From Symplocastrum torsivum CPER-KK1 (GTDB lineage: Bacteria; Cyanobacteriota; Cyanobacteriia; Cyanobacteriales; Coleofasciculaceae), in the NCBI GenBank assembly GCA_019358875.1, contig JAHHIF010000006.1, positions 1 through 64,000 of the forward strand: a stretch of 64,000 nt of DNA, written 5' to 3'. Numbering within the stretch: the stretch's first letter is position 1; every line of letters begins with the position of its first letter. This document shows, piece after piece, positions 45,328-54,249 of this stretch. The position numbers and the translations under genes are program-made. The notes below the pieces were generated by a model. It worked only from the letters and a program-made list of their open reading frames with translations, had not been told where the DNA came from and did no database searches.

Positions 45328-46422
45328 TCAGTTATCTAGGTCAGTAAGCGATCGCTCTAAGAGGGTAACAACTGCACGTTCTTCTGAACTTAAACTATAG
45401 GGTGAATCATCACACGTTGAACCACTAGATTGTTCCTCAATAGCACCAAGTGTCCCCTCTAGATAAGCATCAATCACAGCAGGATGAACGTAGTATTTAC
45501 GGGAGGTCGCAGGGCGGTTCCCCAACTCACTCGCCACATTTTTAATCGCTTGTACAACGTTTTTCTTTGCCTGAGTCTGTGACTCAAAGCCTTCCATTGC
45601 TCTAAGTTCTCGTGCTGCCATCACGGTTCCCGCCCAAGTGCGGAAGTCTTTTGCTGTGAAGTCTTCGTTGGTAAGTTCTCGAAGGTAATTGTTGACATCT
45701 CCAGAGTCAATCGTTTGAGGTTGACCATCATCGTCAAAATATTGGAACAGTTCGTGTCCGGGGAGTTCCTGACAACGCTTGATTATCTTGGCAACACGTC
45801 GGTCATTAAGTTCAATGTCATGATTAACACCACTCTTGCCTTTGAAATGAAATCTTACAGTTGAACCTGAGACATCGACATGACGATTGTGTAGAGTTGT
45901 CAAGCCGTAAGATTGGTTTTCTTGAGCATACTCAACATTACCGATGCGAATGTAGGTTGTTTCCAAAAGCCGGACAATGGTAGCGAGTATCTTCTCTCGT
46001 GGTAAACCTTTAAGGGTCAAATGGCGTTCAATTTGTTCCCGAATCAACGGCAGTGCCGCACTGAAGGGAATCATCCGGTTGAACTTAGTTTGAGAGCGTA
46101 TTGTTCGCCAGTGGTGATGATAGCGGTACTGCTTGCGTCCCTTCGCATCGTGTCCCGTTGCTTGCAGGTGTCCGTTGGCAAGAGGGCAAATCCAGACATC
46201 CTTCCAAGCTGGGGGAATACCTAGTGCTTCAATGCGATCGCGTTCTGAGGCATCGCTAAGCGGTTTACCATCGACACCAATGTAACTAAAACCTTTACCT
46301 CGTTGCTTACGGAGAATGCCGGGACTGGCATCTGAGACATAGCGCAATCCAGCCGTTTTGGCGGATTCGACTGGATCGGTGATTATTGTGAGGTCAGGTT
46401 TTTTAACTGTTGACGTTTTCAC
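45328..46422 (-). CDS. DNA topoisomerase IB
   Basis: 364 residues, poxvirus/bacterial-type TopIB. It relaxes supercoils through a 3'-phosphotyrosyl intermediate. Visible features are an N-terminal domain with GIPPAWKDVWICP and HLQATGHDAKGRKQYRYH, the catalytic region with LLETTYIRIGN and FKGKSGVNH (Lys), AKDFRTWAGT (Arg), and SRKYYVHPAVID with the active-site Tyr near residue 317. Its ATG overlaps the stop of the radical-SAM gene by 4 nt, so it is translationally coupled within an otherwise carbohydrate-related operon, an unusual placement. Confidence 0.93.
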   Translation of the reverse strand: MKTSTVKKPDLTIITDPVESAKTAGLRYVSDASPGILRKQRGKGFSYIGVDGKPLSDASERDRIEALGIPPAWKDVWICPLANGHLQATGHDAKGRKQYRYHHHWRTIRSQTKFNRMIPFSAALPLIREQIERHLTLKGLPREKILATIVRLLETTYIRIGNVEYAQENQSYGLTTLHNRHVDVSGSTVRFHFKGKSGVNHDIELNDRRVAKIIKRCQELPGHELFQYFDDDGQPQTIDSGDVNNYLRELTNEDFTAKDFRTWAGTVMAARELRAMEGFESQTQAKKNVVQAIKNVASELGNRPATSRKYYVHPAVIDAYLEGTLGAIEEQSSGSTCDDSPYSLSSEERAVVTLLERSLTDLDN

Positions 46423-47702
46423 GAGATTGCTCTGAGTTCTAACTCGGATAGAGGCAAAGGTTGCTCATCCTGAATATCGCTGAACTCGGCATAGACTTGC
46501 AGGTAATACTCATTTGCCCGTTCCCAAGCTTGGTCATCTGGAAAGCCCCACTTTTTTGTGTAGTCCGGTGAACCAGGGTAAGGGAACAACGGCACAGGTT
46601 TGTTTGCCCAAACCCCAAAACCTTGGAGGTACTGACGCCAAGCTTCAATGGCTTCCGGGTCATCTACTTTCCCATCAAGCAAGTTGGCTTGAACAAAAGG
46701 GACGTGTTTCTTCGCACAAATCAGCCGCTCACTCAGCGCTTCTGTAGACAGTTTGCAGTTTTTATCGAGTAGTTGCCGCCCTTCTTCAGAAATACTTTCA
46801 ACGCCTGCTTCGATTGAGACGCAACCCGCCTGTCCTAGTAACTCAAGCAGCAGTGGTGTCCACAAATCAATTCGAGTTTGAATACCGAACTTCACCTCTC
46901 GCTCTACCAATGCTTCAAGTAGTGGTCGATTCGGCAAGAAAATTTCGTCAATAAAGTAAACGTATTCGACCCCTTGAGCAATTAAACCATCCAGTTCTTC
47001 CAAGATTACGGATAGGGGACGCTTGCGATAGCGATCGCGAAAATTCTCTTTAGCACAAAACGAGCAATGATAAGGACAGCCACGAGACGTTTCCATCTCC
47101 GCACCAGAACCTATTGGTGCTGCCTCAAAGCGGTGATGGTGATGATGATGTCGCCCAATTGTTTCTCGTTGCCAATGCAGTGCTGGCAATGCAGTTAGGT
47201 CGGTCGTATGGGGACTCCCCTGCACACGGGGTTCACCAGCTTGCCAGTAACAAATAGATGTCACATCTTGCCAGTTTCCACTTAGCTTCGGCAGAATTTC
47301 CTCACATTCTCCCAAAACCACTACATCTACACCCAGCTTCTTCAGAGTCGCTTTGGGTGTTGTGGAGCCATGAGGGCCAACAGCAACCATTGTCCTACTA
47401 ATATCTTTCAGGTCTAATACGGTTTCTTGGGGAACGCGCAACTCTGGTGGGGCACAGCGCCAGAAAAGATAACTGGGTGCAGTTGTGACAACGGTAAAGT
47501 CGGGTTCAAAGGCAGCGACTTGGTTTTTGATTTCTGCTCGTGAAAGATTATCTAACTGCCCATCAACAATTAGAACGTCGTGTCCTTGCTGTTCCAGTAG
47601 GGCTTTGGCATACCCATATTCCAACGGTAAGTGCGGTTCCCGACAGCCAAAGTAAGTACTGCCATCAAATGTCCAGTTGGGATTAACAAGTGCGTATTTC
47701 AT
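46419..47702 (-). CDS. B12-binding-type radical SAM protein
   Basis: 427 residues from ATG 47702 (MKYALVNPNW), which is the expected start of the B12-like domain. An ATG-free extension to 47732 would begin inside a palindromic repeat. The N-terminal cobalamin-type Rossmann region (about 1-140) is followed by the cluster motif CPYHCSFC (Cys 209, 213 and 216 in this numbering) and a TIM-barrel with FIDEIFLPNRPLL and SIEAGVESISEEG. A natural six-His run sits just before the cluster motif. Such enzymes often methylate or rearrange unactivated carbons. In this operon a sugar or lipid substrate is plausible. It resembles the TIGR04295-type family, named from memory. Confidence 0.88.
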   Translation of the reverse strand: MKYALVNPNWTFDGSTYFGCREPHLPLEYGYAKALLEQQGHDVLIVDGQLDNLSRAEIKNQVAAFEPDFTVVTTAPSYLFWRCAPPELRVPQETVLDLKDISRTMVAVGPHGSTTPKATLKKLGVDVVVLGECEEILPKLSGNWQDVTSICYWQAGEPRVQGSPHTTDLTALPALHWQRETIGRHHHHHHRFEAAPIGSGAEMETSRGCPYHCSFCAKENFRDRYRKRPLSVILEELDGLIAQGVEYVYFIDEIFLPNRPLLEALVEREVKFGIQTRIDLWTPLLLELLGQAGCVSIEAGVESISEEGRQLLDKNCKLSTEALSERLICAKKHVPFVQANLLDGKVDDPEAIEAWRQYLQGFGVWANKPVPLFPYPGSPDYTKKWGFPDDQAWERANEYYLQVYAEFSDIQDEQPLPLSELELRAIS

Positions 47703-47718
47703 AATTCGCTTCGTAGTA

Positions 47719-47744
47719 GTAGGGTGCGTCACGGGGCACCCTAC
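47719..47744. repeat. GTAGGGTGC palindrome at an operon junction
   Basis: GTAGGGTGC (47719-47727) and GCACCCTAC (47736-47744) form a perfect 9-bp stem with an 8-nt loop. It contains the stop codon of the GH::SDR gene and sits before the radical-SAM start. GTAGGGTGCGTxACG...GCACCCTAC is a known kind of dispersed cyanobacterial repeat. Confidence 0.7.
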
Positions 47745-49852
47745 AGGTAGAGGTTCTGCGTAAGTTCTGATTCAAAAAGCTGACCACTGACAGCTAAACA
47801 CTGACCGCTTCTCTCTAAAAGCCATTGATAAAGTTTGCGAACACCTTGGCGAAGATTGACGGAAGGAGTCCAACCCGTTGCGGTTTGAAATTTTCTGGAA
47901 TCGGAGACATAGTATCGTTGGTCTCCAGGACGCCAACTATCGAAATAGACGTGAGGCTTTTTGCCATGTACCTCACCAATTAGATCAACAAATTCAACTA
48001 AGCTGGTCGTATTTTCGTTGCCGCCGCCGATGTTAAACGCTTGACCAGAGAGAGTATGAATGTTTTCCTGTGCAAGCAAGAAGGCATCAACCAGGTCTTC
48101 AACAAATAGGATGTCTCTTACCTGCATCCCGTCGCCGTACAAGGTGATTGGCTGTTCTTCAATAGCACGAATCAGGAAGTGAGCCACCCAACCTTGGTCT
48201 TCGGTACCGAATTGGTGAGAACCATAGATGCAACTCATGCGAAATACAACGGCTGGTAGTCCAAAGGTACGAGCATAGTCAATAACATACTGGTCTGCGG
48301 CTCCTTTTGAACAGCCATAAGGACTATAAAAGTTCAAAGCACGGTCTTCACTAATGCCGAAGCGACATACTAAATCGTCAATTGGCTCATAACGAGTATG
48401 GTTCAGGCGTAAGGGGACGTTTTGTAAGCCACCATAAACTTTGTTGGTGGAGGTGAAGACTAGAGGTGGAGGTGTGGAAAGCGATCGCATTTCCTCCAAC
48501 AAGTTCAATGTGCCAGTCGCATTCACTTCAAAGTCATGCAGCGGATTTTTTAGGCTACTTGTCACTGCCACTTGGGCGGCAAAGTGAAACACCATAAAGG
48601 CGTTTTGGAGGGCACGACGTAGGGCATAGCGATCGCGTACATCTGCCACTTCAATTTGTACTAAATCTCCGTGTCTCTGTTGCAACCAGCGCAGATTCTG
48701 TTCAACTCCAGGTCGTGAGAGGTTATCAAACAGCAGTACTGGTTGCCCCGCACTTAGCAACCGATGCGCGAGGTTCGTGCCAATAAATCCAGCGCCTCCA
48801 GTGATGAGGGCTGGGGATTGGGGATTGGGGATTGGGGATATCGGAAGATGGGGGGATGGGAAGATGGGGAGATGTTCTTTTTGGCTGACCACTGATAGCT
48901 GACTGCTGACCCCTATTTCCCCTATTTCTTGTACAGCTTCCAATCCACCCGATGCCCACAAGCGGTACAACAGCTTTGGTGTGCCGTCTGGGTGTTTGAT
49001 TCCCATGTGGTAATGTCGCTCGTCTGCATGAAACCCATCTTGCGTTGATAGATCGGGATGGAGGTCGTAGAGAGAATACCAATATACGCGATCGACAGGA
49101 GCCGCGATCGCGTGTAGAAAAGCCTTCAGTTGTCCGTGTTCGTCATGTCTCCAGGTGGAAAAACCCGTTTCAGTAAGCCACAATTCCGGTTCTAATCCAT
49201 ATCGTTCCAGAACTACGCGCACCTTCTCAACATTGATTGACCATTCTTGCCAATCGAATTCCCAGGTGCCAGGAAAACCGTGAATCCCGATGGCATCAAT
49301 ATAGGCTAAAATTCCGCGATCGCACATTCGCGCTAGCCAGTGCGGTTCTACAGGACTCATCCCAGCCAAGACAGTTTTTTTGCCCCGACGCTTCGCCCAA
49401 TAAGCAGCCGCGCCAATCATTTCACTGAAGATTTGCCATTCTGGATCGAGTCGCCAGTCCCAATCATTCAAATTGTTCGGCTCATTCCAAAGTTCTACCC
49501 ACTCGAAGTAGTCACCGAAGCGCGTAATCATTAAATCAATAAAGTCTGCGTAATCTTTCGGGTGGCGAGGCGGGGCGGAGGTTTTTGAGGCAATACCTAA
49601 CGAGGGGGGTGTGTAGTGGAAACAAGGCAGGACATTAATCTCGTTCCCTAACTTTTTCAGCAGCCAGGTGTACCACTCTTGACCCTGTGCTGTGTGCCAA
49701 TCCGCCCAAGAAACCCCTGTACGCAAATGTTGGATTCCGATTGTTTTTAGGTCGGCGAGTACCCGTTCTACCTGTTCGTACTCACCAGGACGAAACCACT
49801 CCAGTACACCTAGAATTGGCTTAGTTAGGCTAGATGTAGATTGCATTTTCAT
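47741..49852 (-). CDS. Glycoside hydrolase (GH39/GH5-like) fused to an SDR epimerase
   Basis: 703 residues. Residues 1-310 form a TIM-barrel glycosidase with WVELWNEPNN (acid/base Glu124) and ELWLTETGFSTW (nucleophile Glu228), a clan GH-A pattern. Residues 348-690 form an NAD-dependent epimerase/dehydratase: TGGAGFIGTN, HFAAQVAVTSS, FTSTNKVYG, YSPYGCSKGAADQ (Tyr-x3-Lys) and RPGDQRYYVSDSRK. It is probably a nucleotide-sugar 4,6-dehydratase/epimerase or 2-epimerase relative. The ~35-residue linker (SQLSVVSQ...IPNPQSP) is translated from intergenic-type repeats (48812-48910). The fusion is thus probably recent and created by read-through. The radical-SAM gene follows. Confidence 0.9.
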   Translation of the reverse strand: MKMQSTSSLTKPILGVLEWFRPGEYEQVERVLADLKTIGIQHLRTGVSWADWHTAQGQEWYTWLLKKLGNEINVLPCFHYTPPSLGIASKTSAPPRHPKDYADFIDLMITRFGDYFEWVELWNEPNNLNDWDWRLDPEWQIFSEMIGAAAYWAKRRGKKTVLAGMSPVEPHWLARMCDRGILAYIDAIGIHGFPGTWEFDWQEWSINVEKVRVVLERYGLEPELWLTETGFSTWRHDEHGQLKAFLHAIAAPVDRVYWYSLYDLHPDLSTQDGFHADERHYHMGIKHPDGTPKLLYRLWASGGLEAVQEIGEIGVSSQLSVVSQKEHLPIFPSPHLPISPIPNPQSPALITGGAGFIGTNLAHRLLSAGQPVLLFDNLSRPGVEQNLRWLQQRHGDLVQIEVADVRDRYALRRALQNAFMVFHFAAQVAVTSSLKNPLHDFEVNATGTLNLLEEMRSLSTPPPLVFTSTNKVYGGLQNVPLRLNHTRYEPIDDLVCRFGISEDRALNFYSPYGCSKGAADQYVIDYARTFGLPAVVFRMSCIYGSHQFGTEDQGWVAHFLIRAIEEQPITLYGDGMQVRDILFVEDLVDAFLLAQENIHTLSGQAFNIGGGNENTTSLVEFVDLIGEVHGKKPHVYFDSWRPGDQRYYVSDSRKFQTATGWTPSVNLRQGVRKLYQWLLERSGQCLAVSGQLFESELTQNLYL
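48812..48910 (-). repeat. Interspersed repeat translated as a fusion linker
   Basis: On the plus strand this reads GGGGATT heptads, then GGAAGATGGGG units, then a 'GACCACTGATAGCTGACTGCTGAC' type phrase (shown here in part: CTGATAGCTGACTGC). All three are normally found between cyanobacterial genes. Here they are in frame and encode the linker between the glycosidase and epimerase halves. Confidence 0.8.
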
Positions 49853-49907
49853 AATGAACTTTTAAAAGTTAGGGCTTTCATCCCCCGACCTTAAGTACAG
49901 GGTGAGC

Positions 49908-51026
49908 TTATACCGTTAACCCCCGTGCAGCGAGTTCGGCACTAGCCTCTGCCACCCGGTCATCTGCTACTTGTCCTTCTAGCCAGCTAGCCAACTCAAT
50001 CAACCCTTTCTCTAGCGTTATGCTAGGTTGATATCCCAAAACTTGACGAGCAAGTGTGATGTCAGCAAAGCAGTGCCTGACATCTCCTACACGGTATTTC
50101 CCAATGATTTTGGGTTGGATATGCTCTTTCCCTAACGCCTTTGCCATGTGTTCAGCAGCCTCGCGGACAGTATACTGCTGACCACTCGCAACGTTGAAGG
50201 CGCAACCTGCTGCTTGTGGTACTTCTAATGCCAGTCGGCAGGCTTGCACAACATCATGAATACTCACAAAGTCACGTTGTTGATAGCCGTCTTCAAAAAT
50301 TAAAGGAGGATTGTTGTTGAGTAAGCGGGATGCAAAAATAGCGAGAACACCTGTGTAGGGATTGGATAGGGATTGCCGAGTGCCGTAGGTGTTAAAAAAT
50401 CTCAATGCTACCGTTTGCATTCCATACGCTTGACCCAGGATTAAGCACATACGCTCTTGGTCATACTTCGAGAGGGCGTAGACAGATGCCAAGGATGGCA
50501 CTTTCGTTTCCGGTGTCGGAACGGGTTTAAGTAGCTCTCGCTTTGTATTGTAAACTTCCCAATCTCCCGCCTTAAGTTGCTCTTGAGTTCGTTCAAACCC
50601 GTTACAAAAGCTGCCATCTGGTGCCTGGTAAAGACCTTCACCATAGATGCTCATGCTTGAGGCAACAATCAACCGCTCAACAGGTTGCTCAATCAGCGCT
50701 TCCAGTAGCACAGCGGTTCCCAGGTTATTGGTATCTGTGTACTTCCCAATTTCATACATACTCTGTCCCACACCCACGATTGCGGCAAAGTGATAGACAG
50801 CATCAATTCCTTTGAGAGCTTGGGCTACAGCGTTAGGGTCACGAATATCCCCAACTATCAATTCGACCTCTGGATTTAAGTAGCTAGGTCGAGAGCAGTC
50901 TGCGCCATGGACTTGTGGTGAGAGGTTATCTAGTACACGAACCTGATACCCTTTGCCAAGCAGTTCGTCTACCAAGTGAGAGCCAATGAATCCTGCTCCA
51001 CCAGTGATTAGGATGTGTTTGCTCAA
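49908..51026 (-). CDS. NAD-dependent sugar epimerase/dehydratase
   Basis: 372 residues, extended SDR: ITGGAGFIGSHLVDEL (NAD site), HFAAIVGVGQS, VASSMSIYGEG, VYALSKYDQERM (Tyr-x3-Lys), FFNTYGTRQS and RVGDVRHCFADI. It resembles UDP-glucose 4-epimerase/dTDP-glucose dehydratase-like WcaG proteins and makes a nucleotide sugar for the downstream glycosyltransferases. It is the first gene of the operon (55-bp gap to the GH::SDR gene). An insert after YGEG (about residues 130-170) is longer than usual. Confidence 0.92.
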   Translation of the reverse strand: MSKHILITGGAGFIGSHLVDELLGKGYQVRVLDNLSPQVHGADCSRPSYLNPEVELIVGDIRDPNAVAQALKGIDAVYHFAAIVGVGQSMYEIGKYTDTNNLGTAVLLEALIEQPVERLIVASSMSIYGEGLYQAPDGSFCNGFERTQEQLKAGDWEVYNTKRELLKPVPTPETKVPSLASVYALSKYDQERMCLILGQAYGMQTVALRFFNTYGTRQSLSNPYTGVLAIFASRLLNNNPPLIFEDGYQQRDFVSIHDVVQACRLALEVPQAAGCAFNVASGQQYTVREAAEHMAKALGKEHIQPKIIGKYRVGDVRHCFADITLARQVLGYQPSITLEKGLIELASWLEGQVADDRVAEASAELAARGLTV

Positions 51027-51750
51027 GTGTGGTTTCTCCCTAAGTAGATTGCCTGAATAAATGCCTAGAAAAAGCAGTTATTTGCGTATTTATGCATAAA
51101 AACAGCAGTATTCATGAACTTATACTTCTTTGTCATCACCCGAATGACAGACAGATTCTAAAAAGCGGTGAACCCTAAGTGTTAACTTGAACACACTGTT
51201 GCGATCGCATAGGCTGAGCCTGAAGTGTTGCTGCTTCTGAAGGTGACAGGTACAGCAAAAGGCTGGGCAGAGGAATAGATGTAATCTTTTTTAGTGCTTT
51301 TCTATACTCAATAGGCAATTCCAACGTTAATCCGAGTGTTCATACTCTTGGCGATCGCCTCCTCTGATTGTTTGCAGCCTAAATTCCCAGCATTCCGCAT
51401 CTGCAAACTGAAAAAAATTCAAATGCTTCAAATTGGTGGAGGATTTGATCGTGTTTTAGTAGGTAGTTCTAAAACTTTCCTCTCTCTACAGGAGTAAGTT
51501 GAAGCGTAGACTTGCGATCGCGATATTAGATTTCAACCTGGGAATCTAGCAGTCACACTTGACTCTCCAAGCATTGGTCGTACCTGCAATCCCTAGAAGT
51601 TACAATTAGAACCTCCAATGATTAGTCTTTATTTGATTACAACCTGTAGCTTATGTCGCATACATAGCGGTCTAACGTTCGTGGTCAGACGTTGCTAGTA
51701 TCCCTAGCAACTTCACCAGTGAATTGCAACAGTCCGCTGCACCACAGTTG
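51027..51750. other. 724-bp spacer upstream of the glycan operon
   Basis: No gene is recognised in 724 bp. GCGATCGC-type octamers occur near 51202, 51352 and 51514. The operon promoter should be in the first ~200 bp, read on the minus strand, but no clear -35/-10 pair can be called. No tRNA, CRISPR or IS-like structure is seen. Confidence 0.5.
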
Positions 51751-52650
51751 TTAGGGCACGTTTTTTGGCAGTGGGTAGAATCGCGTGGCGATTGCGCTTG
51801 CATGAGTTTCTACCATCGCATCATGGACAAATTTGCGTTTTGAGACGTAGCGAATACACGCGAGACCAGATTCGTCGTAGATTTCAAGTTTCACCAAACG
51901 GTCATCACCAAAATCTATGTACACCGGGCATCGAGCATCCAGCCATGTTTTACGAGGACGAACCCAATCGTATTGGTGATAGCCATTATACGATTGATCG
52001 ACTTGATCCTGGATGTCATAAATATCATGTATCCAACCCGATCGAACTTCAGCCTTGGTGATGTTTGGGTTCTCTTGTCGCGCCTCCGATAGCCGAAAGA
52101 ACAATCCAGCATTAGCGCCGTTCATGTGACGCTTTGCCTTCGCCCAAATCAAATCTTTGGCTACTTCGGAGTTGGGGGCTGGCAATCCGTGGTAAATGTC
52201 GAAGTTCTGGCGGAAGCCAGAGCCGTCAACTACCCATACGAGGTTGCCATAGAATTCTTCGCGCGAGGTTCTTTCAGCGTCCGTCATTGATGAATGCTGT
52301 AGCTCAATCACGATTCCAGTCGCTGTTTTGATATCAGCCCTGTGTATCTCGCCATCATGGGCAATGTGAGATATCTCGCGGCATTCCATTGGGAAAAGGT
52401 TTTTCCAGTCGCGGTGCCATGGAGTTTCATTCTCCCACCAGGGGTCGCAGTCCTTTGGTCGATGATGTGCCCAATGATGCATGATTCTTGGACCGCACTT
52501 CGCGATCATTTCGGAACCGCAAATTGGACATAACCCTCGACCACCGGAAAAAGCTTCAACACGGTCGTTGTTAACGAGAGCCAATTGCATAATGCTTGCT
52601 TGTGAATCAGTAGGTAACGTGACAAACATGACTCGATTGAGCGATCGCAT
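51751..52650 (-). CDS. CoiA-like competence/nuclease-family protein
   Basis: 299 residues. An N-terminal zinc-finger-like patch (GLCPICGSEMIAKCG) leads to HHWAHHR and WHRDWKNLFP. A PD-(D/E)XK-type core follows (HRADIKT ... VIELQHSSM, with E-x-Q). This layout is that of CoiA-like proteins, which in Gram-positives act in transformation recombination but are widespread in accessory regions elsewhere. The C-terminal ~130 residues are not recognisable. A start at Met21 (52590, MQLALVNNDRVEAF) may be the real one. No competence or defence genes are adjacent. Confidence 0.8.
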   Translation of the reverse strand: MRSLNRVMFVTLPTDSQASIMQLALVNNDRVEAFSGGRGLCPICGSEMIAKCGPRIMHHWAHHRPKDCDPWWENETPWHRDWKNLFPMECREISHIAHDGEIHRADIKTATGIVIELQHSSMTDAERTSREEFYGNLVWVVDGSGFRQNFDIYHGLPAPNSEVAKDLIWAKAKRHMNGANAGLFFRLSEARQENPNITKAEVRSGWIHDIYDIQDQVDQSYNGYHQYDWVRPRKTWLDARCPVYIDFGDDRLVKLEIYDESGLACIRYVSKRKFVHDAMVETHASAIATRFYPLPKNVP

Positions 52651-52712
52651 AAGGGTTGAGGTGGAGAAGCAGTGCTGAGTATCGGTTTTGTCCTAACTTT
52701 ACTTTTACCTGC

Positions 52713-54017
52713 TTAAATTTCTTCCTTTACTTTAGTGGCAGGGAAATATTTCTCGATCACCTGACCCACTAATAAACCTAAAACACCCAAGAAAATCCCT
52801 ATTGTCATAATGTTCAATTCAACATTGCCAAACACAACTAGGGAAGGGTTGATGAGAGTTAAAATCAGTACAGAAGAAGCCGAGAGGCTACTCATTACTA
52901 AAGACAGCCTTACACTTGAAGTGGAGAACGTATAACGTCCAAGTTGAGCAAGTAAATAGGCAACAAAAGGAACTAAGACGGCGGATACATAAGCCGCGTA
53001 AAAAGACACAATTAAATTGACAATCTCGCCCCCCTTCAAGGCAACGGCGAGAGCCAAAAGAGCATTGAAACTAGTGATGAGTAAGCGATTAAAGTTGGAT
53101 GTAGGCAGAATATTGAAGTCCAAAATAGTTTTAGTTTGCACCCGTAATATACTACTGCCAACACCCAGCGCTGGAACTAATAACGAAATAATCAGAACAA
53201 CACCCAAAGGTTTATCAGCACCACCACCAATCCACGACAGGATAAAGGGGAGTGTTTCTTTCCCATCAATATCAGTTGGCAAAATTCCTGCTTCTTTGGC
53301 AGCTATCACAACTGAACTGGGTAATAAGGCAAGCAAAAGTAGCAAAATTGCTGCCAATACACACCCTTGATAAAGACTCTGCACATCCTTTGCCTGCACA
53401 ACAAATTGCTGGTACTTCATATCAATGAGAACTAGCAAAATAGTAGATAGTGAGACACCAATAAGGGTTGGGAGGCTCACTTGTTCAAGCGAGGGGATAA
53501 ACTCAAGAGGCGATCGCAAATACTGCGGAAAACCATGCAACACCCACAACCCGTAGAGTAAAGCTAAGAAATTCAGGATAAGCAACCCCCGAAAGAGAAA
53601 GCTGGCTTTCTCGACTGGCAGCACCGAAATAAGCGTAAACAAGATAGCCAAAACAATCATGCTGGCAAGCACTGGGATTCCCAAGACTTTCAGGATAAAG
53701 GCTCCAGAAATCAGCTGAACTGCTTCAATACCAATAAGCGATAACCACGACATCAACCCCACAATAATTTTGACTTGACTGCCGTAGCGGTTTCCCAGCA
53801 ATGTCCAGATTTGCTCGACTTGAGTCCAGTAAAACTTTGCTAGTGCCAAAAGAGCGATTGTCCCTAAGCCAAGCGAGACAGCGTAGAGGCTGCCAGCCGT
53901 ATCCAAAGTCAATGATTTTTCAGCGGTTCCGAGGAGAAACCCCAAGCCATAATGTGCAGACACCAGTAATGCGGCTAGGGAAAAAGCATCTAGCCGACGG
54001 TTTTCAGACATATTCAC
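52713..54017 (-). CDS. Sodium:solute symporter-like membrane protein
   Basis: 434 residues with about 12-13 hydrophobic helices and almost no soluble domain. SAHYGLGFLLGTAEKS at the start, GIEAVQLISGAFILKVLG and VGSSILRVQTKTIL have the look of an SSS (LeuT-fold) transporter. The specific substrate cannot be read, and classification is by overall pattern. It is separated from the CoiA-like gene by ~60 bp on the same strand and may or may not be co-transcribed. Confidence 0.65.
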   Translation of the reverse strand: MNMSENRRLDAFSLAALLVSAHYGLGFLLGTAEKSLTLDTAGSLYAVSLGLGTIALLALAKFYWTQVEQIWTLLGNRYGSQVKIIVGLMSWLSLIGIEAVQLISGAFILKVLGIPVLASMIVLAILFTLISVLPVEKASFLFRGLLILNFLALLYGLWVLHGFPQYLRSPLEFIPSLEQVSLPTLIGVSLSTILLVLIDMKYQQFVVQAKDVQSLYQGCVLAAILLLLLALLPSSVVIAAKEAGILPTDIDGKETLPFILSWIGGGADKPLGVVLIISLLVPALGVGSSILRVQTKTILDFNILPTSNFNRLLITSFNALLALAVALKGGEIVNLIVSFYAAYVSAVLVPFVAYLLAQLGRYTFSTSSVRLSLVMSSLSASSVLILTLINPSLVVFGNVELNIMTIGIFLGVLGLLVGQVIEKYFPATKVKEEI

Positions 54018-54100
54018 ACTCAGTTCTTCTTTGTTGACGGTTGACTGTTAACTGTGGCTAGAGAACATCAGCCGCCTATCACGCAGTGTAACGGTTGGCG

Positions 54101-54117
54101 TAGCCTGCCGTAGGCTA
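54101..54117. repeat. TAGCCTGCCGTAGGCTA palindrome
   Basis: TAGCCT (54101-54106) and AGGCTA (54112-54117) form a hairpin with a 5-nt loop in the 232-bp gap between the symporter gene (upstream side) and ppsA (downstream side). The phrase is a common dispersed cyanobacterial repeat. Confidence 0.5.
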
Positions 54118-54249
54118 AACCTTAGTGTCTATGAGTTAACAAAAGAGGACTCTTTCTTCCTTTTCCTCTTCGCCTTTTCCCAATGATTCAATTCAACTTG
54201 GCTGGCATTGCCAACCCTCTAGAGCGTGTTGAAGGGTCTAAGTCCTGAC

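Noticed and set aside
48812..48910. Possible CRISPR or minisatellite array
   Set aside because: Units are short, imperfect heptads without spacers, typical of cyanobacterial short tandem repeats.
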